Below, in pieces: positions 9,419 through 17,014 of a stretch of DNA of 64,000 nucleotides; position 1 is the first letter of the stretch; the number at the start of each line of letters is the position of its first letter. A model generated the notes under the pieces. That model saw nothing but the letters and a program-made list of their open reading frames with translations, was not told where the DNA came from and did not search any database. The stretch spans positions 4,942,001-5,006,000 of the forward strand of contig NC_015914.1 of the NCBI RefSeq assembly GCF_000222485.1, in the 5' to 3' direction. Origin of the DNA: Cyclobacterium marinum DSM 745 (GTDB lineage Bacteria > Bacteroidota > Bacteroidia > Cytophagales > Cyclobacteriaceae). Both the position numbers and the translations under genes were made by a program.

Positions 9419-9445
9419 CTTGATTCATACAAATTCTTTTAATAA

Positions 9446-10012
9446 ATGAGTGCATCCCTAAGTGCCCGACCGGCCAGTTTTTCACGCGTTACCATCACTG
9501 AACTTATGATACCCTCTTATGCCAACTTTGGAGGAAAAATTCATGGAGGCATTTTACTTTCTATGATGGATAAAGTGGCCTATACTGCTGCCACCAAACA
9601 TAGCGGCGCTTATTGTGTCACGGTTTCAGTGGATACCGTCGATTTTCTACAGCCAGTAGAAGTAGGTGAGCTGGTTTCTTTGAAAGCCTCAGTAAATCAC
9701 GTAGGCAATAGTTCTATGATTATTGGGATAAAGGTGATTTCTGAAAATGTAAAAACAGGGGTAGTAAAACATACCTATACCTGTTACTTTACCATGGTGG
9801 CCAAAGGAGAGGACGACAAGCCCACACCTGTACCACCATTATTATTGGAAACTCGTACCGATGTCAGGCGATTTGTAGAAGCTATAAAAAGGAAAAAGTA
9901 CAAAAGTGAATACGGAGCAATTCTTAAAGAATTAAAACGAACTTGGGATCAGGAAGCTATCTCCACAATGCTACAGGGTCAGCGCTGTGAAGTTTCATTG
10001 GATATTAAATAA
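9446..10012 (+). CDS. Acyl-CoA thioesterase, hotdog fold (YciA/BACH-like)
   Basis: The 188-residue protein begins with a single hotdog domain (about 12-130). The segment ANFGGKIHGGILLSMMDKVAYTAA holds the central helix and the Asn/Asp positions used in YciA/BACH-type thioesterases, and VSVDTVDFLQPVEVGE holds the following strands. The family hydrolyses acyl-CoA to free acid and CoA in the cytoplasm. After the hotdog domain there is a basic helical tail of about 55 residues of unknown role. It converges tail to tail with the methyltransferase gene, with only 2 bp between stops. Confidence 0.8.
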   Translation: MSASLSARPASFSRVTITELMIPSYANFGGKIHGGILLSMMDKVAYTAATKHSGAYCVTVSVDTVDFLQPVEVGELVSLKASVNHVGNSSMIIGIKVISENVKTGVVKHTYTCYFTMVAKGEDDKPTPVPPLLLETRTDVRRFVEAIKRKKYKSEYGAILKELKRTWDQEAISTMLQGQRCEVSLDIK

Positions 10013-10014
10013 TC

Positions 10015-10725
10015 CTAATCCTCTTTTTCGAAAAGAAGAAAATGTTGGATGTTTAAAAATTGCCCATTGGTAGTCAATTTAAACCCATTGGCTTCCAATT
10101 CTTTCTTTACCTGCTCAACGGTCATTTTATGCAATGGCTTTATGGCTACTTTTGGATCCTCGCCACGGTATTCAATAAGCAATAACTTACCCGTTGGATT
10201 TAAGGATTTCTTGATGTTTAAAAGCATCTCTTTGGGAAAAGCCAACTCATGGTAAACATCCACCATTATTACTAAATCCAGTGTGTTTTCAGGTAGGTTT
10301 GGACTTTTCTCTGTTCCCAAAACGGGGATTACATTGTCTACTTTTTGTTTTTCCGCTTTATTTTTGATGTAGTTAAGTGCCTCTTTTTGAATGTCTACAG
10401 CATATACCTTACCTTTTGGTACCTTATCAGCAATACGAAAAGTATAAAAGCCTGAGCCGGCCCCCACATCTGCTACTTTACTGTTCTCATTAATAGGTAG
10501 CTTAGAAATGGTCAGCTTAGTGTTTTCTTCTTCCTCACGGCTGTCTCTTTCCAGCCAAGCTACCCCATGAAAACCCATTACATGAGCAATTTCCCTTCCT
10601 CTATATATTTTACCAATTCCATCTCTCGATGGCTCTTTGTGGGAATAGTCATTTTCAGTTTGTGCAGTTACTTCTCCGAATAGGCAAAGGGAGAAAAAGG
10701 ACAAAACAATTAGTAGGTATCTCAT
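10015..10725 (-). CDS. Exported class I SAM-dependent methyltransferase-like protein
   Basis: The 236-residue product has a clear Sec signal peptide (1-22, ending EVTAQ) followed by a complete class I methyltransferase core. Motif I is VADVGAGSGFYT (about 84-95), then an acidic end of strand 2 (VYAVDIQKEA), NTLDLVIMVDVYHEL as motif IV/V, and LLIEYRGEDP. The substrate is not predictable. An intact SAM fold behind a signal peptide is odd, because SAM is made in the cytoplasm, although such proteins recur in Bacteroidota and Proteobacteria. The start is fixed by the signal peptide at 10725. Confidence 0.8.
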   Translation of the reverse strand: MRYLLIVLSFFSLCLFGEVTAQTENDYSHKEPSRDGIGKIYRGREIAHVMGFHGVAWLERDSREEEENTKLTISKLPINENSKVADVGAGSGFYTFRIADKVPKGKVYAVDIQKEALNYIKNKAEKQKVDNVIPVLGTEKSPNLPENTLDLVIMVDVYHELAFPKEMLLNIKKSLNPTGKLLLIEYRGEDPKVAIKPLHKMTVEQVKKELEANGFKLTTNGQFLNIQHFLLFEKED

Positions 10726-11132
10726 GCTTTTAACAAGGCTATTGATGATTGTTTGTTTAATTTAGCCATAAATACGCGAAAGCCACCCAGAAATTTGGCA
10801 AAAATTAACCTAGTAGTCATGATTCCAAAGGAGAAAGAAAATATGGAAAGAGCAAATGGGGGAGCAAAAACTGTAAAGGCATATATTGAAAAAGGGGTAA
10901 CAGAAGGTTTTGAGAGGAGATTTGATGAAGTAAAATTGTGGTATGCAATGAAGCGTAAATTGGGAGAATTTTAAACAAGGTGGATGTAAGACGTAAAAGC
11001 TCTTTTGGATGTTATTTATTGTTAAATTTTTGCATAATTACCTCTGTTAAAGGAGTTTTATAGAAGGGTATCCAAACTTAATGTTTAATTTAACGTTTGA
11101 TAAAGTTAAAATAGCATCTATCAATTATAGCC

Positions 11133-11492
11133 ATGAATAAAATTGTACTCATTTTAGGATTAGTTTTTTCTTCATCATTTGCATTTGGTCAGGCATTGAT
11201 TATACCACGTTCAATTCCAAATAAACTGGATATACCTAATAATCTGCCCAATAACACCATTGACTTTGAGTCATCACTTGGCCATATAGTTTCACCACTT
11301 GAATCAAATATTAGTGAAGAAAATGGTAAAACCTTAGGGGAAGAATCAAATATGGCCATTATAGACTTATCAAAAAATTTCTCCTCCAATATGCAAGTGA
11401 AAGAATTCTCTAATGATTTTCACTCAAACATGCCTATAGTAGGAGAGGAGCCTAAGGAAGATGCAATTACTTTGGATGGTTCAAAGAAATAG
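11133..11492 (+). CDS. Small secreted protein of unknown function
   Basis: This is a 119-residue product with a convincing signal peptide (1-20, SSFAFGQ). The mature part is acidic and rich in Asn/Ser with no recognised domain: repeated Pro-Asn segments near the N-terminus and no cysteines. An AT-rich upstream region and a good ATG support it being a real gene, but I do not recognise the family. Confidence 0.5.
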   Translation: MNKIVLILGLVFSSSFAFGQALIIPRSIPNKLDIPNNLPNNTIDFESSLGHIVSPLESNISEENGKTLGEESNMAIIDLSKNFSSNMQVKEFSNDFHSNMPIVGEEPKEDAITLDGSKK

Positions 11493-11719
11493 GTTCCCCA
11501 AAAATTAACTAGCTACCGTTTAATATTTAAAATTCAACCAGTGATTTGGTTTGTTCTCCTTTATCCAATTATGTATTTTATTTTTATATATAGTTGATTG
11601 ATTCATGCCTATCGGCCCGTTAATTTGGATGCATTGGATAAGAGAGTAGCAAACAATGGGGCAAAAAAAGTAGGGAAATTTTACAAAAATTCTTACTTTT
11701 ATTACAAACCCAAATTCAT

Positions 11720-12166
11720 ATGTATCTTTCTAAAGTTTTTATTATTGCTGTATTGCTTTTTCCAGGTGTTGCTACCCATGTGCATGGGCAAGACATGGAA
11801 GATGGTAAAGCCATATTAGGCTTAGTAGCCAGTTACGCCAAAGCAAGGGAAAGTATAGATACTGTTATGCTTAGGTATATAGTTACGGAAGACATAGATC
11901 AATTGGTTTCAAATGGGGAATGGAGACATGGAGTGGAAGCTGCTGTCAAAGGAATGGCAGAAAGCTCTCGAAGTAATCCGGGTGATAGGGTTTTGAAGGT
12001 AGAAAGGGTACGTTATGTCAAAGAGGATGTGGCCATAGCTGATGCCCGCTATACGATCAAAAAGGATGATGGAACAGAAAGGAAAATGTGGAGTTCCTTT
12101 ATAACGGTGAAAAAGGGGAAACAATGGAAAATAGCAGCCATTAGAAATATGAAACCTGCTGAATAA
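11720..12166 (+). CDS. Exported SnoaL/NTF2-like (DUF4440-type) protein
   Basis: The 148-residue product has a signal peptide (1-23, THVHGQ) and then one NTF2-like alpha+beta cone domain. ILGLVASYAKARESIDTVMLRYIVTEDIDQLV covers the long N-terminal helices, and the C-terminal strands end in SSFITVKKGKQWKIAAIRNM, the typical closing strand of SnoaL/DUF4440 proteins. No catalytic residues can be assigned. A strong terminator follows at 12211. Confidence 0.7.
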   Translation: MYLSKVFIIAVLLFPGVATHVHGQDMEDGKAILGLVASYAKARESIDTVMLRYIVTEDIDQLVSNGEWRHGVEAAVKGMAESSRSNPGDRVLKVERVRYVKEDVAIADARYTIKKDDGTERKMWSSFITVKKGKQWKIAAIRNMKPAE

Positions 12167-12210
12167 GCATTAAAAAGTATTGTGTTTCTGTTAATGAATA
12201 AAGCTTAAAA

Positions 12211-12247
12211 AAGAAAAGCGACCAAAATTTGGTCGCTTTTCTTTTTT
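12211..12247. terminator. Bidirectional terminator
   Basis: AAGAAAAGCGACCAAA pairs with TTTGGTCGCTTTTCTT, giving a 16-bp stem flanked by A-rich and T-rich tracts. It serves the SnoaL-like gene on the plus strand and eda on the minus strand. Confidence 0.85.
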
Positions 12248-12259
12248 CAATGGGTAAGG

Positions 12260-12922
12260 TTACCCTTTTACTTCGTTCACCAATGCGATGGCTTTCTTAG
12301 CCAATTCGTGAATTTCAGTGTAATTTTTGTCTTGCAATAACTGTTTGCTGACCAATTTACTGCCCATTCCAACTGCACTTACTCCTGCTGTAAACCAAGC
12401 CTGTACATTGTCTTTGTCTAGAGACACACCACCGGTAGGCATGAAAATTAAATTTGGGAATAATGATTTGATTCCAGCCATAAATTTAGGCCCTAATATA
12501 TCACCGGGGAACAATTTAATCATTTTAGCTCCAAGATTTTCGGCTCTGATAATCTCAGAAGGAGTCATGCATCCTGGGATCCAAATCATCCCATGCTTAT
12601 CCGCTACTTCTACAACTTCTTCAACCAATCCAGGGCAAATGATAAAGTCAGCTCCTGCTTCCACATACGTTTCAGCCATCTGAGCATTTTTGATAGTACC
12701 AATTCCCAACAGTAGATCCTCCATTTCGCTATCCCTCAAAGCAACCATTTTCTTAAAGTTGTTCAAAGCAGCTTCACCTCTATTGGTGTATTCTACCACT
12801 CTAATTCCTGCAGTGTAGAGGGCTTTCAAAACTTCAATACTTACGGTTTCATCTGCATTGAAATAAAGAGGAAGGATAGCCTGATCCGTTATTTTTTTTA
12901 ATATGGTTTCGTTTTTACTCAT
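12260..12922 (-). CDS. eda: 2-dehydro-3-deoxy-phosphogluconate (KDPG) / 4-hydroxy-2-oxoglutarate aldolase
   Basis: This class I aldolase cleaves KDPG to pyruvate and glyceraldehyde 3-phosphate in the cytoplasm, the last step of the Entner-Doudoroff and uronate routes. The family's residues are all visible: Glu44 in VVEYTNRG, GIGTIKNA (73-80), the Schiff-base lysine Lys136 in MIKLFPG, and the phosphate-binding PTGGVSLDKDN (162-172). The length of 220 is normal. It is the last gene of the unit kdgK - YhcH-like - eda; a 12-bp hairpin lies in the 88-bp gap before it, which may set its expression apart from the upstream genes. Confidence 0.93.
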   Translation of the reverse strand: MSKNETILKKITDQAILPLYFNADETVSIEVLKALYTAGIRVVEYTNRGEAALNNFKKMVALRDSEMEDLLLGIGTIKNAQMAETYVEAGADFIICPGLVEEVVEVADKHGMIWIPGCMTPSEIIRAENLGAKMIKLFPGDILGPKFMAGIKSLFPNLIFMPTGGVSLDKDNVQAWFTAGVSAVGMGSKLVSKQLLQDKNYTEIHELAKKAIALVNEVKG

Positions 12923-12942
12923 CGTGATTAAATTTAAAGTAA

Positions 12943-12969
12943 ATTACCTCGGGAAAATCCCGAGGTAAT
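12943..12969 (-). promoter_or_regulatory. Intercistronic perfect hairpin upstream of eda
   Basis: ATTACCTCGGGA (12943-12954) and TCCCGAGGTAAT (12958-12969) form a perfect 12-bp stem with a 3-nt loop in the gap between the YhcH-like gene and eda. There is no U-run directly after it on the minus strand, so it looks more like an mRNA-processing or stability element, or an operator, than a standard terminator. Confidence 0.6.
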
Positions 12970-13010
12970 CATTGTTAAGGTGTTGATTTGTAATGGTATA
13001 TGTATGATTG

Positions 13011-13463
13011 TCAGATTTTAACTTTAACAACCATTTTCTTGATACTGCCTTCTCCAATCATAGGTGAATGCACATCTTCAGGGTATAGAATTGCAAATTG
13101 GCCAGGCTCCATTCCAAAATACATTTCCGGATAATCCACATAAAAAGACACATCCTTTTCAGGATTGTAATCGCCTTTTATTTCGGTGCATTTTTCTCTG
13201 GGTTTCCAACCTATGCTTTCTTTACCCTTAATACACACTTGAATGTCAATGTGCTTGTCATGGCATTCAAATTTCTGATTGGATTCAGCTTGAGTTTTTG
13301 CTTCTTTTTCAAATACAGCAGCAATCAAACCATCCCCATCAATTTCATATTTACCATCTTTCATATCATCCAAATTATTGGATAGAATAAAAGCAAAGGC
13401 TTTTTCAAACGATGGGTGCAGGCTGTAGTACCTGCTTGCATTGGATAAGGTATCAAGTATCAT
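13011..13463 (-). CDS. YhcH/YjgK/YiaL (DUF386) family protein
   Basis: The 150-residue single-domain protein is of the cupin-like DUF386 family, whose members include sugar-acid anomerase-type proteins. Metal-ligand candidates are in FECHDKHIDIQ (about 66-76) and the C-terminal ILYPEDVHSPMIG (about 125-137, His), matching the family pattern of His and Glu ligands. It sits between kdgK and eda, only 20 bp after kdgK, so a role on an open-chain or anomeric sugar acid in uronate breakdown is a reasonable inference. The reaction has not been shown from sequence alone. Confidence 0.8.
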   Translation of the reverse strand: MILDTLSNASRYYSLHPSFEKAFAFILSNNLDDMKDGKYEIDGDGLIAAVFEKEAKTQAESNQKFECHDKHIDIQVCIKGKESIGWKPREKCTEIKGDYNPEKDVSFYVDYPEMYFGMEPGQFAILYPEDVHSPMIGEGSIKKMVVKVKI

Positions 13464-13483
13464 GAATTTTGCTTTAGCTATTA

Positions 13484-14509
13484 CTATCGTTGAACCCTAC
13501 CACTGGCATCACCACCCATTAAAACTTTTACCTCTGCAAGGGTTGCATGGTTCATGTCTCCAGGGAAAGTGTGCTTCAAGGCAGAAGCAGCAACAGCAAA
13601 TTCAGTTGCGTCTTTCAGACCCATTTCTTGGATCAAGCCGTAGATTAATCCACTGGCAAAAGAATCTCCACCACCTACACGGTCAACGATTCTTACATCA
13701 TATTTTTTTGAGTGGTAGAATTCGTTTCCATCATATACCAAAGCACTCCAACCATTGTCAGATGCACTGTAGCTTTCTCTTAAAGTAGAAGCGATGTATT
13801 TGAATCCAAATTTTTCTTTCATTTGTTTGAAGACATCTTTATAGCCTTCAAGGTTTAATTCACCTTTAGTAACATCAGTTTCTTTGCTATGAAAACCTAA
13901 AGTTGTTTCAGCATCTTCTTCGTTTCCAATACATACATCCACATATTGGCAAAGTCTGGTCATTACTTCTTTTGCTTTTTCCTTGCTCCATAATTTCTTA
14001 CGGTAGTTCAAGTCAATGCTGGTAGTAACACCTTTTGCTTTAGCAGCTTTAAGCGCAGCCTCTGTCAAAGCAGCAGCTTTGTCACTTAGAGCAGGTGTGA
14101 TACCTGTGGTATGGAACCAAACAGCACCATCAAATATTTTATCAAAATCAAATTCTGAAATTTCAGCTTCTGAAATGGCTGCATCAGCTCTGTCATATAC
14201 TACCTGAGAGGCTCTCATAGAGGCACCTGTTTCAAGGAAATAGATTCCTAATCGTTTCCCACCTTTGGCAATATATTGTGTGTCCACACCATACCTGCGT
14301 AAATGATTGATGGCTGATTGGCCAATTGGATTGTCAGGCACCTTAGTCACGAAAGTTCCTTCCAGCCCATAATTGCAAAGGGCTCCAGCTACATTAGCTT
14401 CACCACCACCATAGGTTATGTCAAATGTATCAGTTTGTACAAAACGCTTAAAATCTGGGGTAGAAAGGCGAAGCATTACCTCACCAAGAGTAACTACTTT
14501 TTTGGACAT
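13484..14509 (-). CDS. kdgK: 2-keto-3-deoxygluconate kinase (PfkB family)
   Basis: This ribokinase-fold sugar kinase of 341 residues would phosphorylate 2-keto-3-deoxygluconate to KDPG. The visible features are the N-terminal VTLGEVMLRLS, the substrate-side GGGEANVAGAL (34-44), the NEEDAE segment (196-201) and the PfkB signature VGGGDSFASG (278-287) with catalytic base Asp282. It is the first gene of the operon with the YhcH-like gene and eda, and a promoter-like sequence lies 44-73 bp upstream. The KDG assignment rests mainly on its linkage with eda and on overall similarity; other sugar kinases of the family cannot be fully excluded. Confidence 0.88.
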   Translation of the reverse strand: MSKKVVTLGEVMLRLSTPDFKRFVQTDTFDITYGGGEANVAGALCNYGLEGTFVTKVPDNPIGQSAINHLRRYGVDTQYIAKGGKRLGIYFLETGASMRASQVVYDRADAAISEAEISEFDFDKIFDGAVWFHTTGITPALSDKAAALTEAALKAAKAKGVTTSIDLNYRKKLWSKEKAKEVMTRLCQYVDVCIGNEEDAETTLGFHSKETDVTKGELNLEGYKDVFKQMKEKFGFKYIASTLRESYSASDNGWSALVYDGNEFYHSKKYDVRIVDRVGGGDSFASGLIYGLIQEMGLKDATEFAVAASALKHTFPGDMNHATLAEVKVLMGGDASGRVQR

Positions 14510-14552
14510 GATTGTTGTATAAATTTTATGATTAAATGAAATTCTTGTAATT

Positions 14553-14582
14553 CAAAGCTACAAAGAAAAATTTAAAGGGCAA
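14553..14582 (-). promoter_or_regulatory. Candidate promoter of the kdgK operon
   Basis: Read on the minus strand, TTG (14582-14580) is separated by 19 nt from TAGCTTTG (14560-14553), matching the Bacteroidota -33/-7 pattern TTG-N19-TAnnTTTG. The -7 box is 44 bp from the kdgK start codon. Confidence 0.55.
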
Positions 14583-14806
14583 TTTACATAAAAAAGCCCT
14601 TTTCAAGACAAGACTACTGCTTTATTTTGTAAAAACCAAATCTTTTACTTTCACAGCAAAGCATCTAATTAGCTATCAATCACATATATTTAGGGATATT
14701 TTTGACTATCAAAGTAGGGGAATGTTTGCAGGTATTGGGCCCGTTTACAAGGGTTGAATTCATGTGCAATAAAAATCTTTGATTTTGACCTTTCCCTATA
14801 GATAGC

Positions 14807-15595
14807 CTAGTTTTTCAACCCTTTATTTAGGTCCGCTTTGAATTGATTTCGTGCTTCTTTGAAATCAATATACGCTGTTAATTGCTCCAACGAGATCACA
14901 TTATATTTGTGTTGCTTTAAAAATTCCAAATATTTTTTGAACATTTTAGGAGGGGTATTGACCCAAGGATGTTCCAGATCCGGTACACCGTGAATGGTAA
15001 GGACCACAATATTTCCATTCTTTGCCTGCTTTATGGCTTCCAATATTTCCTTTTCATTTTTTGAGTCAGTAGCCCAACTTGGGATTAAATAAGGATGATC
15101 TTCTAAAGGATTGTATGCTCTACTTCCTCCGGCTCTCGCAAATAAGTAATTTTTCTTGACCAATACCTCGAGTACTGTTTCACTCATCGAATATCCCGGA
15201 TAGGCAAATCCTAGGGGAGCTTTAATACCCAAAGTTTCGCATTTCTCCTCGATGTAGGTGATTTCTTTCAATATTTCTTCTTCAGTTAAATTCCCTACGG
15301 CTGCATGGTGGTGGGTATGATTGGCCACATCAAAACCCATCCTATCCAACTCTTGAATTTGTCGCCAATTCATATAAAGTGTACTGTCGTAAAAATTAGG
15401 AGGAAATTCACAAACGAAGAAAGTGCCACCAAAACCGTACTCTAACAATAGTGGTGCTACGGTGGAATAATGGCTGGCAACTCCATCATCAAAAGTCAAG
15501 ACTACAGTTTTTTCCGGAATAGGTTTTTTCAAAATCTGTCCCATACCGGGCAAACTAGCCAAAAGTAGAACTGTGGACAAGAAAATCTTTAACAT
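14807..15595 (-). CDS. Secreted polysaccharide deacetylase (NodB domain, CE4-like)
   Basis: The 262-residue product has a signal peptide (1-19, LPGMGQ) and a NodB homology domain (about 28-230). Motif 1 is TFDDG (34-38, with catalytic base Asp36 and metal Asp37). Motif 2 is ANHTHHHA (His93 and His97 in the H-x3-H spacing). Motif 3 is AYPGYS, and LTIHGVPD near the C-terminus supplies the late His. It probably removes acyl groups from a cell-wall or exogenous polysaccharide; the substrate is unknown. It is a single gene. Confidence 0.85.
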   Translation of the reverse strand: MLKIFLSTVLLLASLPGMGQILKKPIPEKTVVLTFDDGVASHYSTVAPLLLEYGFGGTFFVCEFPPNFYDSTLYMNWRQIQELDRMGFDVANHTHHHAAVGNLTEEEILKEITYIEEKCETLGIKAPLGFAYPGYSMSETVLEVLVKKNYLFARAGGSRAYNPLEDHPYLIPSWATDSKNEKEILEAIKQAKNGNIVVLTIHGVPDLEHPWVNTPPKMFKKYLEFLKQHKYNVISLEQLTAYIDFKEARNQFKADLNKGLKN

Positions 15596-15640
15596 ACCAT
15601 TCTTAAATTAAGATTACTTTGGAGGAATTTGTAGAGGAGA

Positions 15641-16102
15641 TTAAGAAGCCCTAAATTTCTTTTGTAAGCCTTGTAAAAAATTTCTTAAAACTTGATCTCT
15701 GCAAAGGCGGTATTGGTGTTGGTCCGGTTTTCTAAAAAATGCGCTTATTTCATGCTTACTCATGTCCCTGCCTGCCAAAGCCAAAATTTCAATAATGTCT
15801 TCAGTTTGGAGCTGAAGTGCGATTTTTATTTTTCTAATGATTTGGTTGTTGGTAAGTCTGCTTTCAGGAACAGGCTGAGAACCTTCTTTTTTACCCCTTT
15901 TGTAATTAATCAGGCCATTTAAAAAGACGGCCAACTTGAAATCACTAATAGGCTTGGCTTCCGGGTCGTCGTCTCTTTTTAACCAATCGCTTACTTCGGC
16001 TCTTGTCACTTCAAGTTCAGCAAGGCTAAAAATTTTAATCATCTGGTCATCTCCGAAATCGAAGGTGTACCTTAAACTTCTTATCACATCATTGTTCTGC
16101 AT
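15641..16102 (-). CDS. DUF1456 family protein (YehS-like)
   Basis: This small cytoplasmic protein of 153 residues has two tandem DUF1456 repeats: NDVIRSLRYTFDFGDDQMIKIF (about 4-25) and NNQIIRKIKIALQLQTEDIIEIL (about 85-107). Each is followed by a similar LA...V/S..E(V/I)S..(L/F)(K/R) segment. E. coli YehS has the same architecture, and its role is unknown. Its ATG is preceded by an AT-rich region shared with the divergent SDR gene at 16220. Confidence 0.85.
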   Translation of the reverse strand: MQNNDVIRSLRYTFDFGDDQMIKIFSLAELEVTRAEVSDWLKRDDDPEAKPISDFKLAVFLNGLINYKRGKKEGSQPVPESRLTNNQIIRKIKIALQLQTEDIIEILALAGRDMSKHEISAFFRKPDQHQYRLCRDQVLRNFLQGLQKKFRAS

Positions 16103-16219
16103 AGGGCATAAAGATAAACAATGGGGATGAAAAGGTTAAAATTTTCACTATGAAAAGATTTTTTATTTCAAAGAGGCTGAATAGCGGTGTTTATGACCTA
16201 GATTTTTTATCTTAAGCCT

Positions 16220-17014
16220 ATGAAAACGGAAAGTTTTACCTTGATTACCGGAGCAAGTATGGGGATTGGCAGGGCCTTTGCAATGGCTTGTGCAAGCAAA
16301 GGCATGAACCTTATTTTGGTTGCCTTACCAGATAAGCTTTTGGAAGAGGTGAAAAATGACATTTTAGCCCTATATAACGTTAAAGTACACCTTTTTCCGA
16401 TAGACCTTACAAAGGATGATGCCATTCCCAAATTGTTTTCTTTTTGTAAGGAAAGTAAATTTGCTATTCAGATGTTGATCAATAATGCCGGAATTGGTAC
16501 CGGGGGTAAGTTTGAAAATATTGACTTGGAAAAACAGCTTCAAATTATAGATCTGAATAATAAAGTATTGGTACGGATGTGCCATTATTTCCTGCCATTG
16601 CTACATAAGCAAACCTTTGCTTATATCTTAAATATGAGTAGCATGGAAGCCAATCTTCCTTTACCTTATAAAGCAGTGTATACAGGTAGCAAAAACTTTG
16701 TGTATGCCTTTTCTCTTGCACTGAGAGAGGAATTGAAAAGTGGGCCGGTAAAGGTTTCTGTGGTTTGCCCCGGACCGGTAGTAACCAACCGTGAAGGTTT
16801 ACGCCGCATGGAAGCCCATGGTAGTAGGGCTAAATTGGTAGTATTGATGCCTGATGAAGTGGCCAAAATTGCTTTAGAAGGTTTAATAAGTGGAAAAACC
16901 ATAATTGTTCCAGGTAAAGTCAATTGGTTATTGGTGAAAATATCACGGATTTTCCCAACATCCCTAAAAATGCGATTGCTTGAGCGTCTTTTTAGAGTAT
17001 ACAGTACTCATTGA
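16220..17014 (+). CDS. Short-chain dehydrogenase/reductase
   Basis: A classical SDR of 264 residues has a glycine-rich cofactor site TGASMGIG (10-17), NNAG (88-91), catalytic Ser141 in MSSM and YTGSK with Tyr154/Lys158. PGPVVTNREG follows the active site. The C-terminal tail (LLVKISRIFPTSLKMRLLERLF) is amphipathic and may touch the membrane, as in SDRs acting on lipophilic ketones. The physiological substrate is not known. Its 3' end overlaps that of the convergent SDR gene by 7 bp. Confidence 0.82.
   Translation: MKTESFTLITGASMGIGRAFAMACASKGMNLILVALPDKLLEEVKNDILALYNVKVHLFPIDLTKDDAIPKLFSFCKESKFAIQMLINNAGIGTGGKFENIDLEKQLQIIDLNNKVLVRMCHYFLPLLHKQTFAYILNMSSMEANLPLPYKAVYTGSKNFVYAFSLALREELKSGPVKVSVVCPGPVVTNREGLRRMEAHGSRAKLVVLMPDEVAKIALEGLISGKTIIVPGKVNWLLVKISRIFPTSLKMRLLERLFRVYSTH

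Larger units (their letters stand above)
8736..9445. other. 710-bp gene-free region filled with repeats
   Basis: No gene is supported here. The stretch contains the T/G repeat (8736-8812), three copies or partial copies of the dispersed palindrome (about 8893-8937, 9081-9122, 9242-9290), a CCAAGGGT/ACCCTTGG hairpin (9200-9219) and a GCATGTCG/CGACTTGC hairpin (9400-9418). It appears to be a landing area for small palindromic elements between the DUF4221 and thioesterase genes. Confidence 0.7.

Noticed and set aside
8736-9445. CRISPR array or tRNA cluster in the repeat-rich gap
   Set aside because: Repeats are palindromic or degenerate and irregularly spaced, without unique spacers; no cloverleaf was seen.
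10753-10974. 73-codon open frame (TTG start) with a charged product
   Set aside because: No family, poor start and no promoter or RBS; a 51-codon version from 10819 cannot be excluded but has no support.
11598-11819. 73-codon frame overlapping the start of the SnoaL-like gene
   Set aside because: Out of frame with the clear signal-peptide gene that begins at 11720; low-complexity Phe/Lys/Tyr-rich product.
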